This document shows, one piece after another, positions 27,054-36,610 of a DNA stretch of 64,000 nt (position 1 is the stretch's first letter; each line of letters begins with the position of its first letter). The position numbers were made by a program, and so were the translations under genes. This stretch comes from Rhodanobacter thiooxydans (GTDB taxonomy: Bacteria; Pseudomonadota; Gammaproteobacteria; Xanthomonadales; Rhodanobacteraceae): NCBI RefSeq assembly GCF_030291135.1, contig NZ_CP127409.1:3410001-3474000 (forward strand), in the 5' to 3' direction. The notes under the pieces were generated by a model. That model was not told where the DNA came from, ran no database searches, and worked only from the letters and a program-made list of their open reading frames with translations.

Positions 27054-28511
27054 ATGACGTTTCCCCACCGCCGCTCATGGCTCTCCTCGCTCCTGCTGGG
27101 CCTCGCCCTGGTCGTCGCGGCCCCGGCCAGCCCCGCCTGGCAGGCGCAGCCCGCCGCCGCACAGGCCCGCGCGCCAGCCGTGCCGGCGCTGGTCAACGAC
27201 CTCGAACAACGCAGCTTCCGTTTCTTCTGGGACAGCGCGAACCCCGCCAACGGGCTGATCCCCGACCACTATCCCGGCGAATCGTTTTCCAGCATCGCCG
27301 CGGTCGGCTTCGGCCTGACTGCCTACGGCGTGGGCGTGGAGCGCGGCTACATCACGCGCAGGCAGGCGATCGAACGCACCCTGGCCACGCTGCGCTTCTT
27401 CGACAGCGCGCCACAAAATGACAGCGAGGACGACGCCAGCGGCTACCGCGGCTTCTTCTACCACTTCCTCGACATGCACAGCGGCAAGCGCACCGCGCGC
27501 TGGACCGAGCTGTCCAGCGTGGACACCACCCTGCTGCTCGGCGGCGTGCTGTTCGCGCAGTCGTACTACGACCGCGACACGCCGGCCGAGCACGAGATCC
27601 GCACACTGGCCGACCGCATCTACCGCCGCGTCGACTGGCCGTGGATGCAGCCGCGCGCACCGCTGGTCAGCATGGGCTGGACGCCGGGCGGCCACTTCAT
27701 CCCGCACGACTGGGAGGGCTACAACGAGGCCATGCTGCTGTACGTGCTGGCGCTGGGCTCGCCCACCCATCCGGTCGGCGCCGATGCATGGAAGGCATGG
27801 ACCCGCACGTACGACCGCCACTGGGGCCAGTTCGAAGGCCAGCAACTGCTGAACTTCGGCCCGCTGTTCGGCCACCAGTACAGCCACGTGTGGATCGACT
27901 TCCGCGGCATCCGCGACGCCTGGAATCGCCAGCACGACCTGGACTACTTCGAGAACAGCCGCCGCGCGGTGATCGCCCAGCGCAACTACGCCATTGCCAA
28001 CCCCGGCGGCTGGACCGGCTACGGCCCGAACGTGTGGGGGCTGACCGCCAGCAACGGTCCGGGCGGGGTCGTCATGGAGGGCCAGCGCCGGCGCGAGTTC
28101 CACGGCTACACCGCCCGTGGCGCCGGGCTCGGCTGGGTGGTCGACGACGGCACCATCGCGCCGACCGCGGCCGGCGGCTCGATCGCGTTCGCGCCGGAAC
28201 TGGTGATCCCCGCGCTGGAGGCGATGAAGCACCGCTACGGCAAGGACATCTACGGCGAGTACGGCTTCGTCGACGCCTTCAACCCCAGCTTCCACATGCG
28301 CACGGAACTGCGCACCGGCAAACTGCTGCCGATGGGCTGGGTCGACACTGTCTACCTCGGCATCGACCAGGGCCCGATCGTGCTGATGATCGAGAACTGG
28401 CGCAGTGATTTCGTGTGGAAGGTGATGAAGAAGAACCCGTACATCCGCAAGGGACTGGAGCGCGCCGGCTTCGAAGGCGGCTGGCTGGGTGCGGGGGCGC
28501 CGGAAAAATGA
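27054..28511 (+). CDS. Glycoamylase-like glycoside hydrolase (GH144-type, predicted endo-beta-1,2-glucanase)
   Basis: 485 residues with a signal peptide of about 30 residues. The catalytic domain begins LVNDLEQRSFRFFWDSANP and NGLIPDHYPG, with IAAVGFGLTAYGVGVERGYI, GFFYHFLDM, SSVDTTLLLGGVLFAQSYY, HDWEGYNEAMLLYVLALGS and VDTVYLGIDQGPIVLMIENW. This is the Pfam glycoamylase pattern, an (alpha/alpha)6 barrel; characterised members of this group are GH144 endo-beta-1,2-glucanases. It is exported, so it would cut glucan in the periplasm or outside. Its stop overlaps the start of the ABC binding protein gene (ATGA), tying hydrolysis to uptake. The beta-1,2 specificity is inference. Confidence 0.85.
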   Translation: MTFPHRRSWLSSLLLGLALVVAAPASPAWQAQPAAAQARAPAVPALVNDLEQRSFRFFWDSANPANGLIPDHYPGESFSSIAAVGFGLTAYGVGVERGYITRRQAIERTLATLRFFDSAPQNDSEDDASGYRGFFYHFLDMHSGKRTARWTELSSVDTTLLLGGVLFAQSYYDRDTPAEHEIRTLADRIYRRVDWPWMQPRAPLVSMGWTPGGHFIPHDWEGYNEAMLLYVLALGSPTHPVGADAWKAWTRTYDRHWGQFEGQQLLNFGPLFGHQYSHVWIDFRGIRDAWNRQHDLDYFENSRRAVIAQRNYAIANPGGWTGYGPNVWGLTASNGPGGVVMEGQRRREFHGYTARGAGLGWVVDDGTIAPTAAGGSIAFAPELVIPALEAMKHRYGKDIYGEYGFVDAFNPSFHMRTELRTGKLLPMGWVDTVYLGIDQGPIVLMIENWRSDFVWKVMKKNPYIRKGLERAGFEGGWLGAGAPEK

Positions 28512-29824
28512 CCTGCGGCACGCGCCCGCAACGATCGCGGCGTGGCCTGTGGCTGGCCGGGATCGCCTTGTGCGGCGCATTGCTGGGCGGTTGTACGCCG
28601 GCACCGACGGGGCAGCAGCTCACGTTCTGGACGATCGGCCGCGAGGGCGAGGCGATCATCCAGCTGCTGCCGGCGTTCGAGCGTGCGCATCCGGACATTC
28701 ACGTACAGGTACAGCAGCTGCCGCTGACCGCGGCGCACCAGAAGCTGCTCACCGCATTCGCCGGCGGTTCGACCCCCGACCTCAGCCAGCTCGGCAACAC
28801 CTGGCTGCCGGAACTGGCGGCGCTGCACGCGCTGGAGCCGCTGCAGGGTCGCGTGGACCATTCGACGGTGGTGCAGCCACACGACTACTTCGCCAGCATC
28901 TGGGCGACCAATGTGATCGACGGCACCCTGTATGGCGTGCCGTGGTACGTCGATACGCGGTTGCTGTTCTATCGCCGCGACCTGCTCAAGGCCGCCGGCT
29001 TCGATGCACCGCCGCGCACCTGGGCGGAATGGCGGCGCATGCTCGCCGCGCTCAGCGATCCCGCGCGGCACCGCTACGGCATCCTGCTGCCGACCAACGA
29101 GTACGAGCAGCTGATGTCGCTGGCCTTGCAGCAGGACGAGCCGCTGCTGCGCGACGGCGGCCGCTACGGCAACTTCGAAAGCGCCGGCTTCAAGCGCGCG
29201 CTGGTGTTCTACGTCGACACGTTCAAGCTGAAACAAGCACCGGCAATCACCAACGTCGAGGCCGGCAACCCGTGGACCGAATTCGGCCGCGGCGTGTACG
29301 TGTTCTACCTGTCCGGGCCGTGGAACATCGGCGAGTTCCGCTCGCGCCTGAGCGCCGCACAGCAGGACGACTGGGCCACCGCGCCGCTGCCTGGCCCCGA
29401 TGGCGCCGGCATCGGCGTGGCCGGCGGCTCCAGCCTGGTGATCTTCCGCGCCTCGAAACACAAGGACGCCGCCTGGCAGCTGATCGAATACCTGTCGCAG
29501 CCGGCGGTGCAGCAGCGCTTCTATGAGCTGCTCGGCGACCTGCCGCCGCGGCGCAGCTCGTGGCAGGGCGCTGCGCTGCGCGACGACCCGAAGCTGCGCG
29601 CGTTCCGCGATCAGCTGGAACAGGTGAAGCCCACGCCAGCGGTACCGGAGTGGGAGCGTATCGCCAACGAGATGCAGCTGGTCGCAGCCAAAGCGATCGC
29701 CGGCCGGCTGACGATTGACCAGGCGGCGGCCGAGATGGATCGCCGCGCCGACGCGATCCTGGCCAAGCGCCGCTGGGTGCTGGATCACGCCAGCGCCGGT
29801 CAGGCACCGGAGTCCGCCCGGTGA
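28508..29824 (+). CDS. Sugar ABC transporter substrate-binding lipoprotein
   Basis: 438 residues. The lipobox LLGGC places the lipidated cysteine at residue 29. The mature part matches family-1 sugar-binding proteins: LTFWTIGREGEAIIQLLPAF, DIHVQVQQLP, GSTPDLSQLGNTWLPEL, GTLYGVPWYVDTRLLFYRRD and FGRGVYVFYLSGPWNIGEFR. It delivers an oligosaccharide to the two permeases encoded next. Start overlaps the hydrolase stop by four bases (ATGA), and the end overlaps the next gene's GTG (GTGA). Confidence 0.94.
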   Translation: MTCGTRPQRSRRGLWLAGIALCGALLGGCTPAPTGQQLTFWTIGREGEAIIQLLPAFERAHPDIHVQVQQLPLTAAHQKLLTAFAGGSTPDLSQLGNTWLPELAALHALEPLQGRVDHSTVVQPHDYFASIWATNVIDGTLYGVPWYVDTRLLFYRRDLLKAAGFDAPPRTWAEWRRMLAALSDPARHRYGILLPTNEYEQLMSLALQQDEPLLRDGGRYGNFESAGFKRALVFYVDTFKLKQAPAITNVEAGNPWTEFGRGVYVFYLSGPWNIGEFRSRLSAAQQDDWATAPLPGPDGAGIGVAGGSSLVIFRASKHKDAAWQLIEYLSQPAVQQRFYELLGDLPPRRSSWQGAALRDDPKLRAFRDQLEQVKPTPAVPEWERIANEMQLVAAKAIAGRLTIDQAAAEMDRRADAILAKRRWVLDHASAGQAPESAR

Positions 29825-30699
29825 ATTCGCCGCGCAGCGCGTGGCTGTTCCTCGCGCCGGCGCTGGTGGTGCTGGGCGTGTTCTTCCTGCTGCCGGTGCT
29901 GGCTGCGCTCGCGCTCAGCCTCACCGATTACGACCTCTACGCGCTGGCCGATATCCGCAACCTGCGCTTCGTGGCGCTGGGCAATTACTGGGAACTGCTG
30001 CAGCGGCCGCTGTTCTGGTCGGCGCTGGGCCACACGGTGTATTTCGTCGCGGTGGGCGTGCCATTGTCGATGGGCGCCTCGCTCGGTGCGGCGCTGCTGC
30101 TGAACTCGCCGCTGGCGCGTTGCAAGCCGCTGCTGCGCACCGCGCTGTTCGCGCCGGTGGTGACCACGGTGGTGGCCACCGCGGTGATCTGGCGCTACTT
30201 GTTCAACACCAAATACGGCATGGCGAACTATCTGCTGGGACTGCTGGACGTCCATCCGGTGGACTGGCTGGGCGACCCGCACTGGGCGATGCCGACGATC
30301 ATCGCGTTCGCGGTGTGGAAGAACTTCGGCTACAACATGATCATCTTCCTGGCCGGCCTGCAGGCGATTCCGCCGGAGCTGTACGAGGCCGCGCGCATCG
30401 ACGGCGCATCCAGCTGGCGGCAGTTCCGCCACATCACCCTGCCGATGCTGAAACCGACCCTGCTGATGGTGGGCATCCTCACCGTGTCGGGCTACTTCCA
30501 GCTGTTCGCCGAGCCCTACGTGATGACTGAGGGCGGCCCGCTGCAGAGCACCGTCAGCGTGCTGTACCTGATGTACGACGAGGGCTTCAAGTGGTGGAAC
30601 CTCGGCTCGGCCTCGGCGGTGGCGTTCCTGCTGTTCCTGATCATGTTCGCGGTGACCGTGCTGATGCTGAAGCTGTCGCGCCGCGGAGACGCCTCGTGA
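29821..30699 (+). CDS. Sugar ABC transporter permease, MalF/UgpA type
   Basis: 292 residues with six membrane helices and a GTG start overlapping the previous stop. N-terminal AWLFLAPALVVLGVFFLLPV; the EAA loop that contacts the ATPase is YEAARIDGASSWRQFRHITL near residue 190. It forms the channel with the following permease. The ATPase partner is not in this operon; the MalK-type gene at 18582-19670 is the likely one. Confidence 0.94.
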   Translation: MNSPRSAWLFLAPALVVLGVFFLLPVLAALALSLTDYDLYALADIRNLRFVALGNYWELLQRPLFWSALGHTVYFVAVGVPLSMGASLGAALLLNSPLARCKPLLRTALFAPVVTTVVATAVIWRYLFNTKYGMANYLLGLLDVHPVDWLGDPHWAMPTIIAFAVWKNFGYNMIIFLAGLQAIPPELYEAARIDGASSWRQFRHITLPMLKPTLLMVGILTVSGYFQLFAEPYVMTEGGPLQSTVSVLYLMYDEGFKWWNLGSASAVAFLLFLIMFAVTVLMLKLSRRGDAS

Positions 30700-31517
30700 A
30701 TCCGCGGCTGGCCAAGGCACTGGTCAATGGCCTGCTGATCGGCGGCGCGGTGGTCGCGCTGTTCCCGCTGCTGTGGATGCTGTCGGTGTCGTTCATGGCG
30801 CCGGGCGAGGCCAGCGCGCTGCCGCCGCCGCTACTGCCGGCACATGCCACGCTCGGCAACTACCGCGAGTTGTTCGTGCGTGCCGGCATGGGTCGCTACC
30901 TGCTCAACAGCCTGCTGGTCGCCGGCGCGATCACCGCGCTGTCGCTGGTCTTCAACCTGATGGCCGGCTACGCCTTCGCCAAGCTGCGCTTCGCCGGCCG
31001 CGAACGATTGTTCCAGGCGCTGCTGGGCGCGCTGGTGATCCCCGCCCAGGTGGCGATGCTGCCGCTGTTCCTGCTGCTGAAGTCCATCGGCCTGGTCAAC
31101 AGCTACGCCGGCGTGGTCGCGCCGGCGCTGGCCAGCGTGTTCGGCATCTTCCTGGTGCGCCAGTACGCGCGCGGCATCCCCGACGAACTGCTGGAGGCCG
31201 CGCGCATCGACGGCGCCGGCGAGTGGCGCATCTTCGCGCAGATCGTGCTGCCGCTGCTGAAGCCGGTCATCGTGACGCTGGCGATCTTCAGCTTCCTCGC
31301 CGCATGGAACGACTTCATGTGGCCGCTGATCGTGCTGACCGGGCAGGAGCACTACACGCTGCCGATCGGACTGGCCTCGCTGGCGCGCGAGCACGCGCAG
31401 GACAGCGAGCTGATGATGGCCGGCTCGGTGGTCACCGTGCTGCCGGTGCTCGTCCTGTTCCTGGCGCTGCAACGGTATTACCTGGAGGGTTTGTTGCTGG
31501 GCAGCGTGAAGGGCTGA
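30696..31517 (+). CDS. Sugar ABC transporter permease, MalG/UgpE type
   Basis: 273 residues, six membrane helices, GTG start overlapping the previous stop (GTGA). Helix 1 LLIGGAVVALFPLLWMLSVS; EAA loop LEAARIDGAGEWRIFAQIVL; ending LVLFLALQRYYLEGLLLGSV, which is typical for this subunit. Last gene of the importer operon. A short GC-rich stretch separates it from the convergent pirin gene. Confidence 0.94.
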   Translation: MNPRLAKALVNGLLIGGAVVALFPLLWMLSVSFMAPGEASALPPPLLPAHATLGNYRELFVRAGMGRYLLNSLLVAGAITALSLVFNLMAGYAFAKLRFAGRERLFQALLGALVIPAQVAMLPLFLLLKSIGLVNSYAGVVAPALASVFGIFLVRQYARGIPDELLEAARIDGAGEWRIFAQIVLPLLKPVIVTLAIFSFLAAWNDFMWPLIVLTGQEHYTLPIGLASLAREHAQDSELMMAGSVVTVLPVLVLFLALQRYYLEGLLLGSVKG

Positions 31518-31572
31518 GGCTGCTTGCCATCGCCTCCGCTCCCCGGCAGGGAGAGGAGGCGAACGCAACTGC

Positions 31573-32406
31573 TCAGAACTTGCCGGCGCGGAAGTCGGCG
31601 ATCGCTTCGTGGATCTGTTCGGGCGTGTTCATCACGAACGGCCCGTAGCGCGCCACGCTTTCGTTCAGCGGCTTGCCGGCGACCACCAGCAGGCGCGATG
31701 GCGTGTCGCCGCCGGCCAGCTGCAGTTGCGTGCCGTCGGACAGCACGCCCAGTTCGCTGCGTTGCAGTTGCTCGCCGCCGACCAGGGCCGCCTCGCCATC
31801 GAACACGTAGGCGAAGCCGTGATGCCCGGCCGGAAGATCCAGCGTGAACTGCGCGCCCGGCTGCAGGCCGATGTCCAGGTACACCGGCGCGGTGACGATG
31901 CCCTCGACCGGACCGGTGGCGCCGGCCAGTTCGCCGGCGATCACCTTCACTTCGACGCCTGCGGCCGGCTGCACCACCGGAATCCGCTCGGGGCCGATGT
32001 CCTGGTAGCGCGGCGCGGTCATCTTGTCGGCCGCCGGCAGGTTCACCCACAGCTGGAAGCCCCACATCAGGCCATTTTCCTGCTGCGGCATTTCCGAATG
32101 CAGGATGCCGCGGCCGGCGGTCATCCACTGCACGCTGCCCGGGGTGAGGTCGCCGCGGTTGCCGTGGTTGTCCTGGTGCTGCATGTGCCCGGCCAGCATG
32201 TAGGTGACCGTCTCGAAGCCGCGATGTGGATGCTCCGGGAAACCGGCGATGTAGTCGCCGGCGCTGTCGGAGCGGAATTCGTCCAGCAGCAGGAACGGGT
32301 CGAGCATGTCCAGCCCGGGCTGGCCGATCACGCGCTTCAGCTTCACGCCGGCGCCGTCGGACGTGTCCATGCCGCGGATGCGGCGGGTGATGTGGCGGTC
32401 GCTCAT
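31573..32406 (-). CDS. Pirin family protein
   Basis: 277 residues, two cupin domains. N-terminal domain: DMLDPFLLLDEFRSD, FPEHPHRGFETVTYMLAGHMQHQDNHGN; the histidines of PHRGFET and MQHQDNHG with the glutamate in GILHSEMPQ form the metal site. C-terminal cupin: VYLDIGLQPGAQFTL and FAYVFDGEA. Bacterial pirins are metal-binding cupins; some have quercetinase activity or affect pyruvate metabolism and redox response. No functional partner is adjacent. Confidence 0.93.
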   Translation of the reverse strand: MSDRHITRRIRGMDTSDGAGVKLKRVIGQPGLDMLDPFLLLDEFRSDSAGDYIAGFPEHPHRGFETVTYMLAGHMQHQDNHGNRGDLTPGSVQWMTAGRGILHSEMPQQENGLMWGFQLWVNLPAADKMTAPRYQDIGPERIPVVQPAAGVEVKVIAGELAGATGPVEGIVTAPVYLDIGLQPGAQFTLDLPAGHHGFAYVFDGEAALVGGEQLQRSELGVLSDGTQLQLAGGDTPSRLLVVAGKPLNESVARYGPFVMNTPEQIHEAIADFRAGKF

Positions 32407-32518
32407 GGCGTACTCCGGTTCAAGGATGACTGCACGCCAAGATGGTCCTGTTCACGCACTTGTCCAAGCACCCGGGCACGAACGGATCGTTCCACCCGCG
32501 CAACGCCGGCAGTCCGCC

Positions 32519-33196
32519 TCAGTGCACCCAGTGCCCGCTGCGCTGGCGCGGCGGATTGCCGTCGTCGCCGGTGTCGGGCTGCTGCTGGCGCACCATCGCC
32601 TCGACTTCGGCCTCGGTGGCGGGCTGGGCCTGCCAATACTGGTTCACCGCCCCGAGCACGGCCGGCACCTGCGACAGGCATTCGTCGTATTCGTCGTCGC
32701 TGAGCTTCTCGAATTCGGCGTCCGCGCTGAGAATGCCCTCGTCCACCGCCAGCGCCATCACCGGGCCGAGCAGTTCCATCAGCTGCGGGTCCTCGGCCAG
32801 CCGGCCCTCCCACAGCCCGGCACGCAGGTCGATGCCGCGGCTGAAGCCTTCGCACCAGCCGGCGGCGGACAGCATCGGGCCGCCTTCCAGCTCGACCTCG
32901 CCGAGGATCGGCTCGTAGGCGTCGACCTCCAGTTCGGCGATGATCGAATCGTTGAGCTTGGCCAGCAGCGCCAGCACCCGGTTGCCTTCGTCCTCGTCGG
33001 TGAACGGCTCGTGCAGCACCTCGGGCAGCCATTCGTCCGGCAGCACCAGCAGCGGGCCGACCGCCAGCGCCGAAAGCAGGCCGTGCACGCCATCCAGCAA
33101 CAGGTCACCCTCGCCGGTGTGCGCGCGCAGGTAGCGGTCCAGCTCGTCCAGTTCGTTGTCGTCCAGCGAGCTGGGCCATTCGGTCTTCGAGGTCAT
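32519..33196 (-). CDS. UPF0149 family protein (YecA/YgfB-like)
   Basis: 225 residues, very acidic. N-terminal LDDNELDELDRYLRAHTG and LLDGVHGLLSALAVGPLLVLP, middle AGWCEGFSRGIDLRAGLW, and ELLGPVMALAVD are conserved in the UPF0149 family. No C-terminal SEC zinc motif, which some YecA-type members have. The function is unknown. The start at 33196 lies six bases after the exonuclease III stop, so both are probably cotranscribed. Confidence 0.88.
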   Translation of the reverse strand: MTSKTEWPSSLDDNELDELDRYLRAHTGEGDLLLDGVHGLLSALAVGPLLVLPDEWLPEVLHEPFTDEDEGNRVLALLAKLNDSIIAELEVDAYEPILGEVELEGGPMLSAAGWCEGFSRGIDLRAGLWEGRLAEDPQLMELLGPVMALAVDEGILSADAEFEKLSDDEYDECLSQVPAVLGAVNQYWQAQPATEAEVEAMVRQQQPDTGDDGNPPRQRSGHWVH

Positions 33197-33201
33197 TTCA
33201 G

Positions 33202-33969
33202 TCAGATATCCAGTTCCAGCGTCACCGGCGTGTGGTCGGAGGGGCGTTCCCAGCGGCGCGGCTCGCGGTCGATCGCTGCCGCGGTGGCGGCGGATTTCAG
33301 GGCTTCGCCGATCAGGATCAGGTCGATGCGCAGGCCCATGTTGCGGCGGAACGCGGCCTGCCGGTAGTCCCACCAGCTGTAGTGCCCGGCCTCGGCTTCG
33401 AACAGCCGGAAACTGTCGTGCAGGCCCAGGTCGGTGATCGCCTTCAGGGCGGCGCGCTCCGGCGGCGAGCACAGGATGTCCTCGCCCCAGGCGACCGGAT
33501 CGTAGACGTCGCGCTCGTCCGGGCAGATGTTGAAATCACCCAGCACCACCAGCTTCGGGTGGCGCTCCAGCTCGCGTGCCAGGAATTCGCGCACCCTGGC
33601 CAGCCAGTCCAGCTTGTACGCGTACTTCTCGTCGCCGACCGCCTTGCCATTGACCACGTACAGGTCGACCACGCGCAGACCGCCGATGGTGGCGGCCAGG
33701 ATGCGCCGCTGCGGGTCGTCCAGGCCGGGGATGTCGGTGACCACGTCGACGGGTTCGTCGCGGGCCAGGATCGCCACGCCGTTGTAGGTCTTCTGCCCCG
33801 AATACACCGCGCGATAGCCGGCCGCGGCCAGCTCGTCGAGCGGGAATTTCGCGTCCTCCAGCTTGGTTTCCTGCAACGCCACCACGTCCGGCTGCGCCTC
33901 GGCCAGCCACTGGGTCAGGTGCGGCAGGCGCACCTTCAGCGAATTGACGTTCCACGAGGCGATCTTCAT
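33202..33969 (-). CDS. xth: Exodeoxyribonuclease III (AP endonuclease)
   Basis: 255 residues. Endonuclease/exonuclease/phosphatase fold with all motifs: MKIASWNVNSLKVRLPHLTQ, the metal ligand in ALQETKLED, YNGVAILAR, LVVLGDFNICPDERDVYDP (catalytic Asp/Asn) and the terminal RPSDHTPVTLELD with the catalytic histidine. It cuts 5' of abasic sites and degrades 3' ends in base-excision repair. Start at 33969 gives the standard N-terminus; upstream in-frame codons are not similar. The xth form (XthA) versus exoA type cannot be separated safely here. Confidence 0.95.
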   Translation of the reverse strand: MKIASWNVNSLKVRLPHLTQWLAEAQPDVVALQETKLEDAKFPLDELAAAGYRAVYSGQKTYNGVAILARDEPVDVVTDIPGLDDPQRRILAATIGGLRVVDLYVVNGKAVGDEKYAYKLDWLARVREFLARELERHPKLVVLGDFNICPDERDVYDPVAWGEDILCSPPERAALKAITDLGLHDSFRLFEAEAGHYSWWDYRQAAFRRNMGLRIDLILIGEALKSAATAAAIDREPRRWERPSDHTPVTLELDI

Positions 33970-34192
33970 GGCCACATTGTACGGGAAGCGCCGGCGGCCC
34001 CTGCGGCGCGGGCCGGGGTGGCCGGGCGACGGCACGAAGATGAACGGAAGCTGCGAAAAACCCCCGAAAGCGCGAATTCCAGTGTATGCTGCGCGAGCAA
34101 GAGTCCGAGGAAACTCCTATTTTTGCTCCTATTGCGGCCGTGCCTCAGCGTATCGGACCGCAGACACATCCATGCTTCAAAGGTAAAGTTAC

Positions 34193-34402
34193 ATGTCGGA
34201 TCGTCAGAGCGGTACAGTCAAGTGGTTCAACGACGCCAAGGGTTTTGGCTTCATCACCCCGGAAAGCGGTGACGACCTGTTCGTGCATTTCCGCGCGATC
34301 CAGGGCACGGGCTTCAAGTCCCTGCAGGAAGGCCAGCGCGTCACGTTCATCGTCACCAAGGGCCAGAAGGGCCTGCAGGCTGAGGAAGTCCAGGCGGTCT
34401 GA
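34193..34402 (+). CDS. Cold-shock protein, CspA family
   Basis: 69 residues. RNP1 KGFGFITP and RNP2 LFVHFRAI motifs with GTVKWFND at the N-terminus; basic and aromatic surface residues are as in CspA. Binds single-stranded RNA/DNA and melts structures. About 100 bases of leader separate a TATGCT box at 34085-34090 from the start, which fits the long structured leaders of cold-shock mRNAs, though the promoter call is weak. A classic terminator follows 28 bases after the stop. Confidence 0.97.
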   Translation: MSDRQSGTVKWFNDAKGFGFITPESGDDLFVHFRAIQGTGFKSLQEGQRVTFIVTKGQKGLQAEEVQAV

Positions 34403-34430
34403 AGTCCCACGGACTCCAACCCCTGAAGAA

Positions 34431-34456
34431 AAGCCCGCCTCGGCGGGCTTTTTTTT
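34431..34456 (+). terminator. Rho-independent terminator of the csp gene
   Basis: AAGCCCGCC and GGCGGGCTT form a perfect nine-base stem with a two-base loop, followed by eight T residues. It ends the rightward csp transcript and directly precedes the stop of the convergent oligopeptidase gene, for which the A-rich left side gives a T-run on the minus strand too. Confidence 0.92.
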
Positions 34457-34460
34457 GCCC

Positions 34461-36518
34461 CTAGGCCAGCCCGTGGCTGCGCAGCAGCGCTTCCGGTTCC
34501 GGCTTGCGGCCGCGGAAGGCGATGAAGCTTTCCAGCGCCGGGCGACTGGCGCCGACCGCGAGGAACTCGCGGCGGAAGCGCTCACCGGTGCTGCGATCAA
34601 TCACGCTGCCGTTTCTCTCGGCATGCTCCTCGAATGCACCGAATGCATCGGCGCTGAGCAATTCGGCCCACAGGTAGCTGTAGTAACCGGCCGCGTAGCC
34701 GCCGGCGAAGATGTGGCTGAACGCATGCGGGAAGCGTTGCCAGGCCGGTGGGTGCATCACGGCGACCTGCTTGCGCACCTCCTCCAGCACCGCCAGCGCC
34801 CGCGCGCCCTGCGCCGGGTCGTACTCCAGGTGCAGCAGGAAATCGAACAGCGCGAACTCCAGCTGGCGCACCAGGAACAGGCCGGCGTGGAAATGCCGCG
34901 CGGCCAGCATGCGTTCGAACAGCTCGTCGGGCAACCGCTCGCCGGTCTGCCAGTGGCGCGCGAACAGGTCCAGCGCCTCGCGGTTCCAGCCGAAGTTCTC
35001 CATGAACTGGCTGGGCAGCTCCACCGCGTCCCACTCCACGCCGTCGATGCCGCCAATCGAGGGCAACGCGATCGAAGTGAGCAGGTGGTGCAGGCCGTGG
35101 CCGAATTCGTGGAACAGGGTCAGCACGTCGTCGTGGGTGAGCAGGGCCGGCTTGCCCCCGGTGGGCGGCGCGAAGTTGCAGGTGAGGAAGGCCACCGGCA
35201 GCTGCAGGTTTTCGCCGTCGTCGAAGCGCGCGCGGCAGACGTCCATCCACGCGCCGCCGCGCTTGCCGTTGCGTGCGTACAGGTCGACGTAGGCGCCGGC
35301 GAACACGCGGCCGTCGGCATCACGCACGTCGTAGTAGCGCACCTCCGGATGCCACACGTCGACGCCGTCGCGCGGGGCGAGGGTGATGCCGTAGAGTTTT
35401 TCGGTGAGGCCGAACAGGCCGCCGATCACCGCCGGCAGCGGGAAGTATGGCTTCAGCTGTTCCTCGTCCAGCGCGTAGTCGCGCTGGCGCAGTTTCTCCG
35501 CGGCGTAGCCGACGTCCCACGATTCGAGGTTGTCGAGTTTCAGCTCGGCGCTGGCGAACTCGCGCAGCCGGGCCAGTTCGCGCTGTGCCACCGGCTTCGC
35601 CCGCACCGCCAGGTCGTGCAGGAACTCCAGCACTTCGGTCGGCGAGGCGGCCATCTTGGTCGCCAGCGATTCCTCCGCCGCGTTGGCGAAGCCAAGCAGC
35701 TGCGCCGCCTCGTGGCGCAGCGCCATGATCCGCTCGATGCGCGCGCCGTTGTCGAACTTGCCCGCATTCGGGCCCTGGTCGGACGCGCGCGTCTGGTAAG
35801 CCCAGTACACCCGCTCGCGCAGGCCGCGGTTGTCGGCGTAGGTCAGCACGGCCTGCACGCTGGGTTGCTTCAGGGTGACCAGATAGCCGTCCAGTTGCTG
35901 GTCTTCGGCGTACTGGCGCAGTACGGCGCGGCCGGACTCGGGCACCCCGGCGAGATCGCGTTCGTCGGTGACGTGCTCGTGCCATGCCTCGCTGGCGTCC
36001 AGCACGGCGTTGGAGAATTCGGTGGAGAGTTTGGACAGCTCCACCCCGATCTCGCGGAAGCGCGAGCGTGCCGGCTCCTCCAGCGCCACCCCGGACAATT
36101 TGAAGTCGCGCAGCGCGTGTTCGACCAGCGTGCGCTCCGGTCGCGGCAGCGCGGCGAAATCCGCCGCCTCGGCCAGCGCCCGCACCGCGGCGTACAGGTC
36201 GCGGTTCTGGCCCAGCTCGATCGCGTGCTCGGTGAGCTTCTCCTCGGCCGGCCCGTACACCTTGCGCAAGGCCTCGCTGTCGGCCACCGAGTGCAGGTGC
36301 GACACCGGCGCCCAGGCCCGCGCCAGGCGCTGCTCCAGCCGTTCCTGGGTCAGCATCACGTGGTCGAAGTCGCGCGCTGCGCCGGGGGCGACCAGTGCGT
36401 CGATGCCGGCACGGTAGTCGGCCAGGATCGTGTCGATCGCCGGTTCGACGTGTTCGGGGCGGATCTGCGTGAACGCCGGCAGCGCGTCGTCGGCCAGCAG
36501 CGGGTTGTGGTCACTCAT
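34461..36518 (-). CDS. prlC: Oligopeptidase A (M3 metallopeptidase)
   Basis: 685 residues, normal length. The zinc site is HEFGHGLHHLL near residue 470 (HExxH), with the third ligand glutamate about 28 residues downstream in the DGVEWDAVELPSQFMENF block. The N-terminal helical domain begins FTQIRPEHVEPAIDTILADY. It degrades signal peptides and short oligopeptides in the cytoplasm. The gene is divergent from the carbonic-anhydrase-like gene. Confidence 0.96.
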   Translation of the reverse strand: MSDHNPLLADDALPAFTQIRPEHVEPAIDTILADYRAGIDALVAPGAARDFDHVMLTQERLEQRLARAWAPVSHLHSVADSEALRKVYGPAEEKLTEHAIELGQNRDLYAAVRALAEAADFAALPRPERTLVEHALRDFKLSGVALEEPARSRFREIGVELSKLSTEFSNAVLDASEAWHEHVTDERDLAGVPESGRAVLRQYAEDQQLDGYLVTLKQPSVQAVLTYADNRGLRERVYWAYQTRASDQGPNAGKFDNGARIERIMALRHEAAQLLGFANAAEESLATKMAASPTEVLEFLHDLAVRAKPVAQRELARLREFASAELKLDNLESWDVGYAAEKLRQRDYALDEEQLKPYFPLPAVIGGLFGLTEKLYGITLAPRDGVDVWHPEVRYYDVRDADGRVFAGAYVDLYARNGKRGGAWMDVCRARFDDGENLQLPVAFLTCNFAPPTGGKPALLTHDDVLTLFHEFGHGLHHLLTSIALPSIGGIDGVEWDAVELPSQFMENFGWNREALDLFARHWQTGERLPDELFERMLAARHFHAGLFLVRQLEFALFDFLLHLEYDPAQGARALAVLEEVRKQVAVMHPPAWQRFPHAFSHIFAGGYAAGYYSYLWAELLSADAFGAFEEHAERNGSVIDRSTGERFRREFLAVGASRPALESFIAFRGRKPEPEALLRSHGLA

Positions 36519-36610
36519 GGACGCTCCTTTGCGAAGCTGCCAGCGTGGCGACCGCGCCGGGCGAAATCAAGCGTGGCGATGTGACGGCGCCGCGCCACTA
36601 GAATGCCCGG

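Noticed and set aside
24144..27068. 974-codon antisense frame opposite the TonB receptor
   Set aside because: Low-complexity Val/Gly/Ala/Arg product, no start signal, and the opposite strand has an unmistakable receptor with signal peptide and ribosome site.
34062..34090. Full sigma-70 promoter for the csp gene
   Set aside because: A TATGCT -10 candidate exists but there is no acceptable -35 box, so it is only mentioned with the gene.
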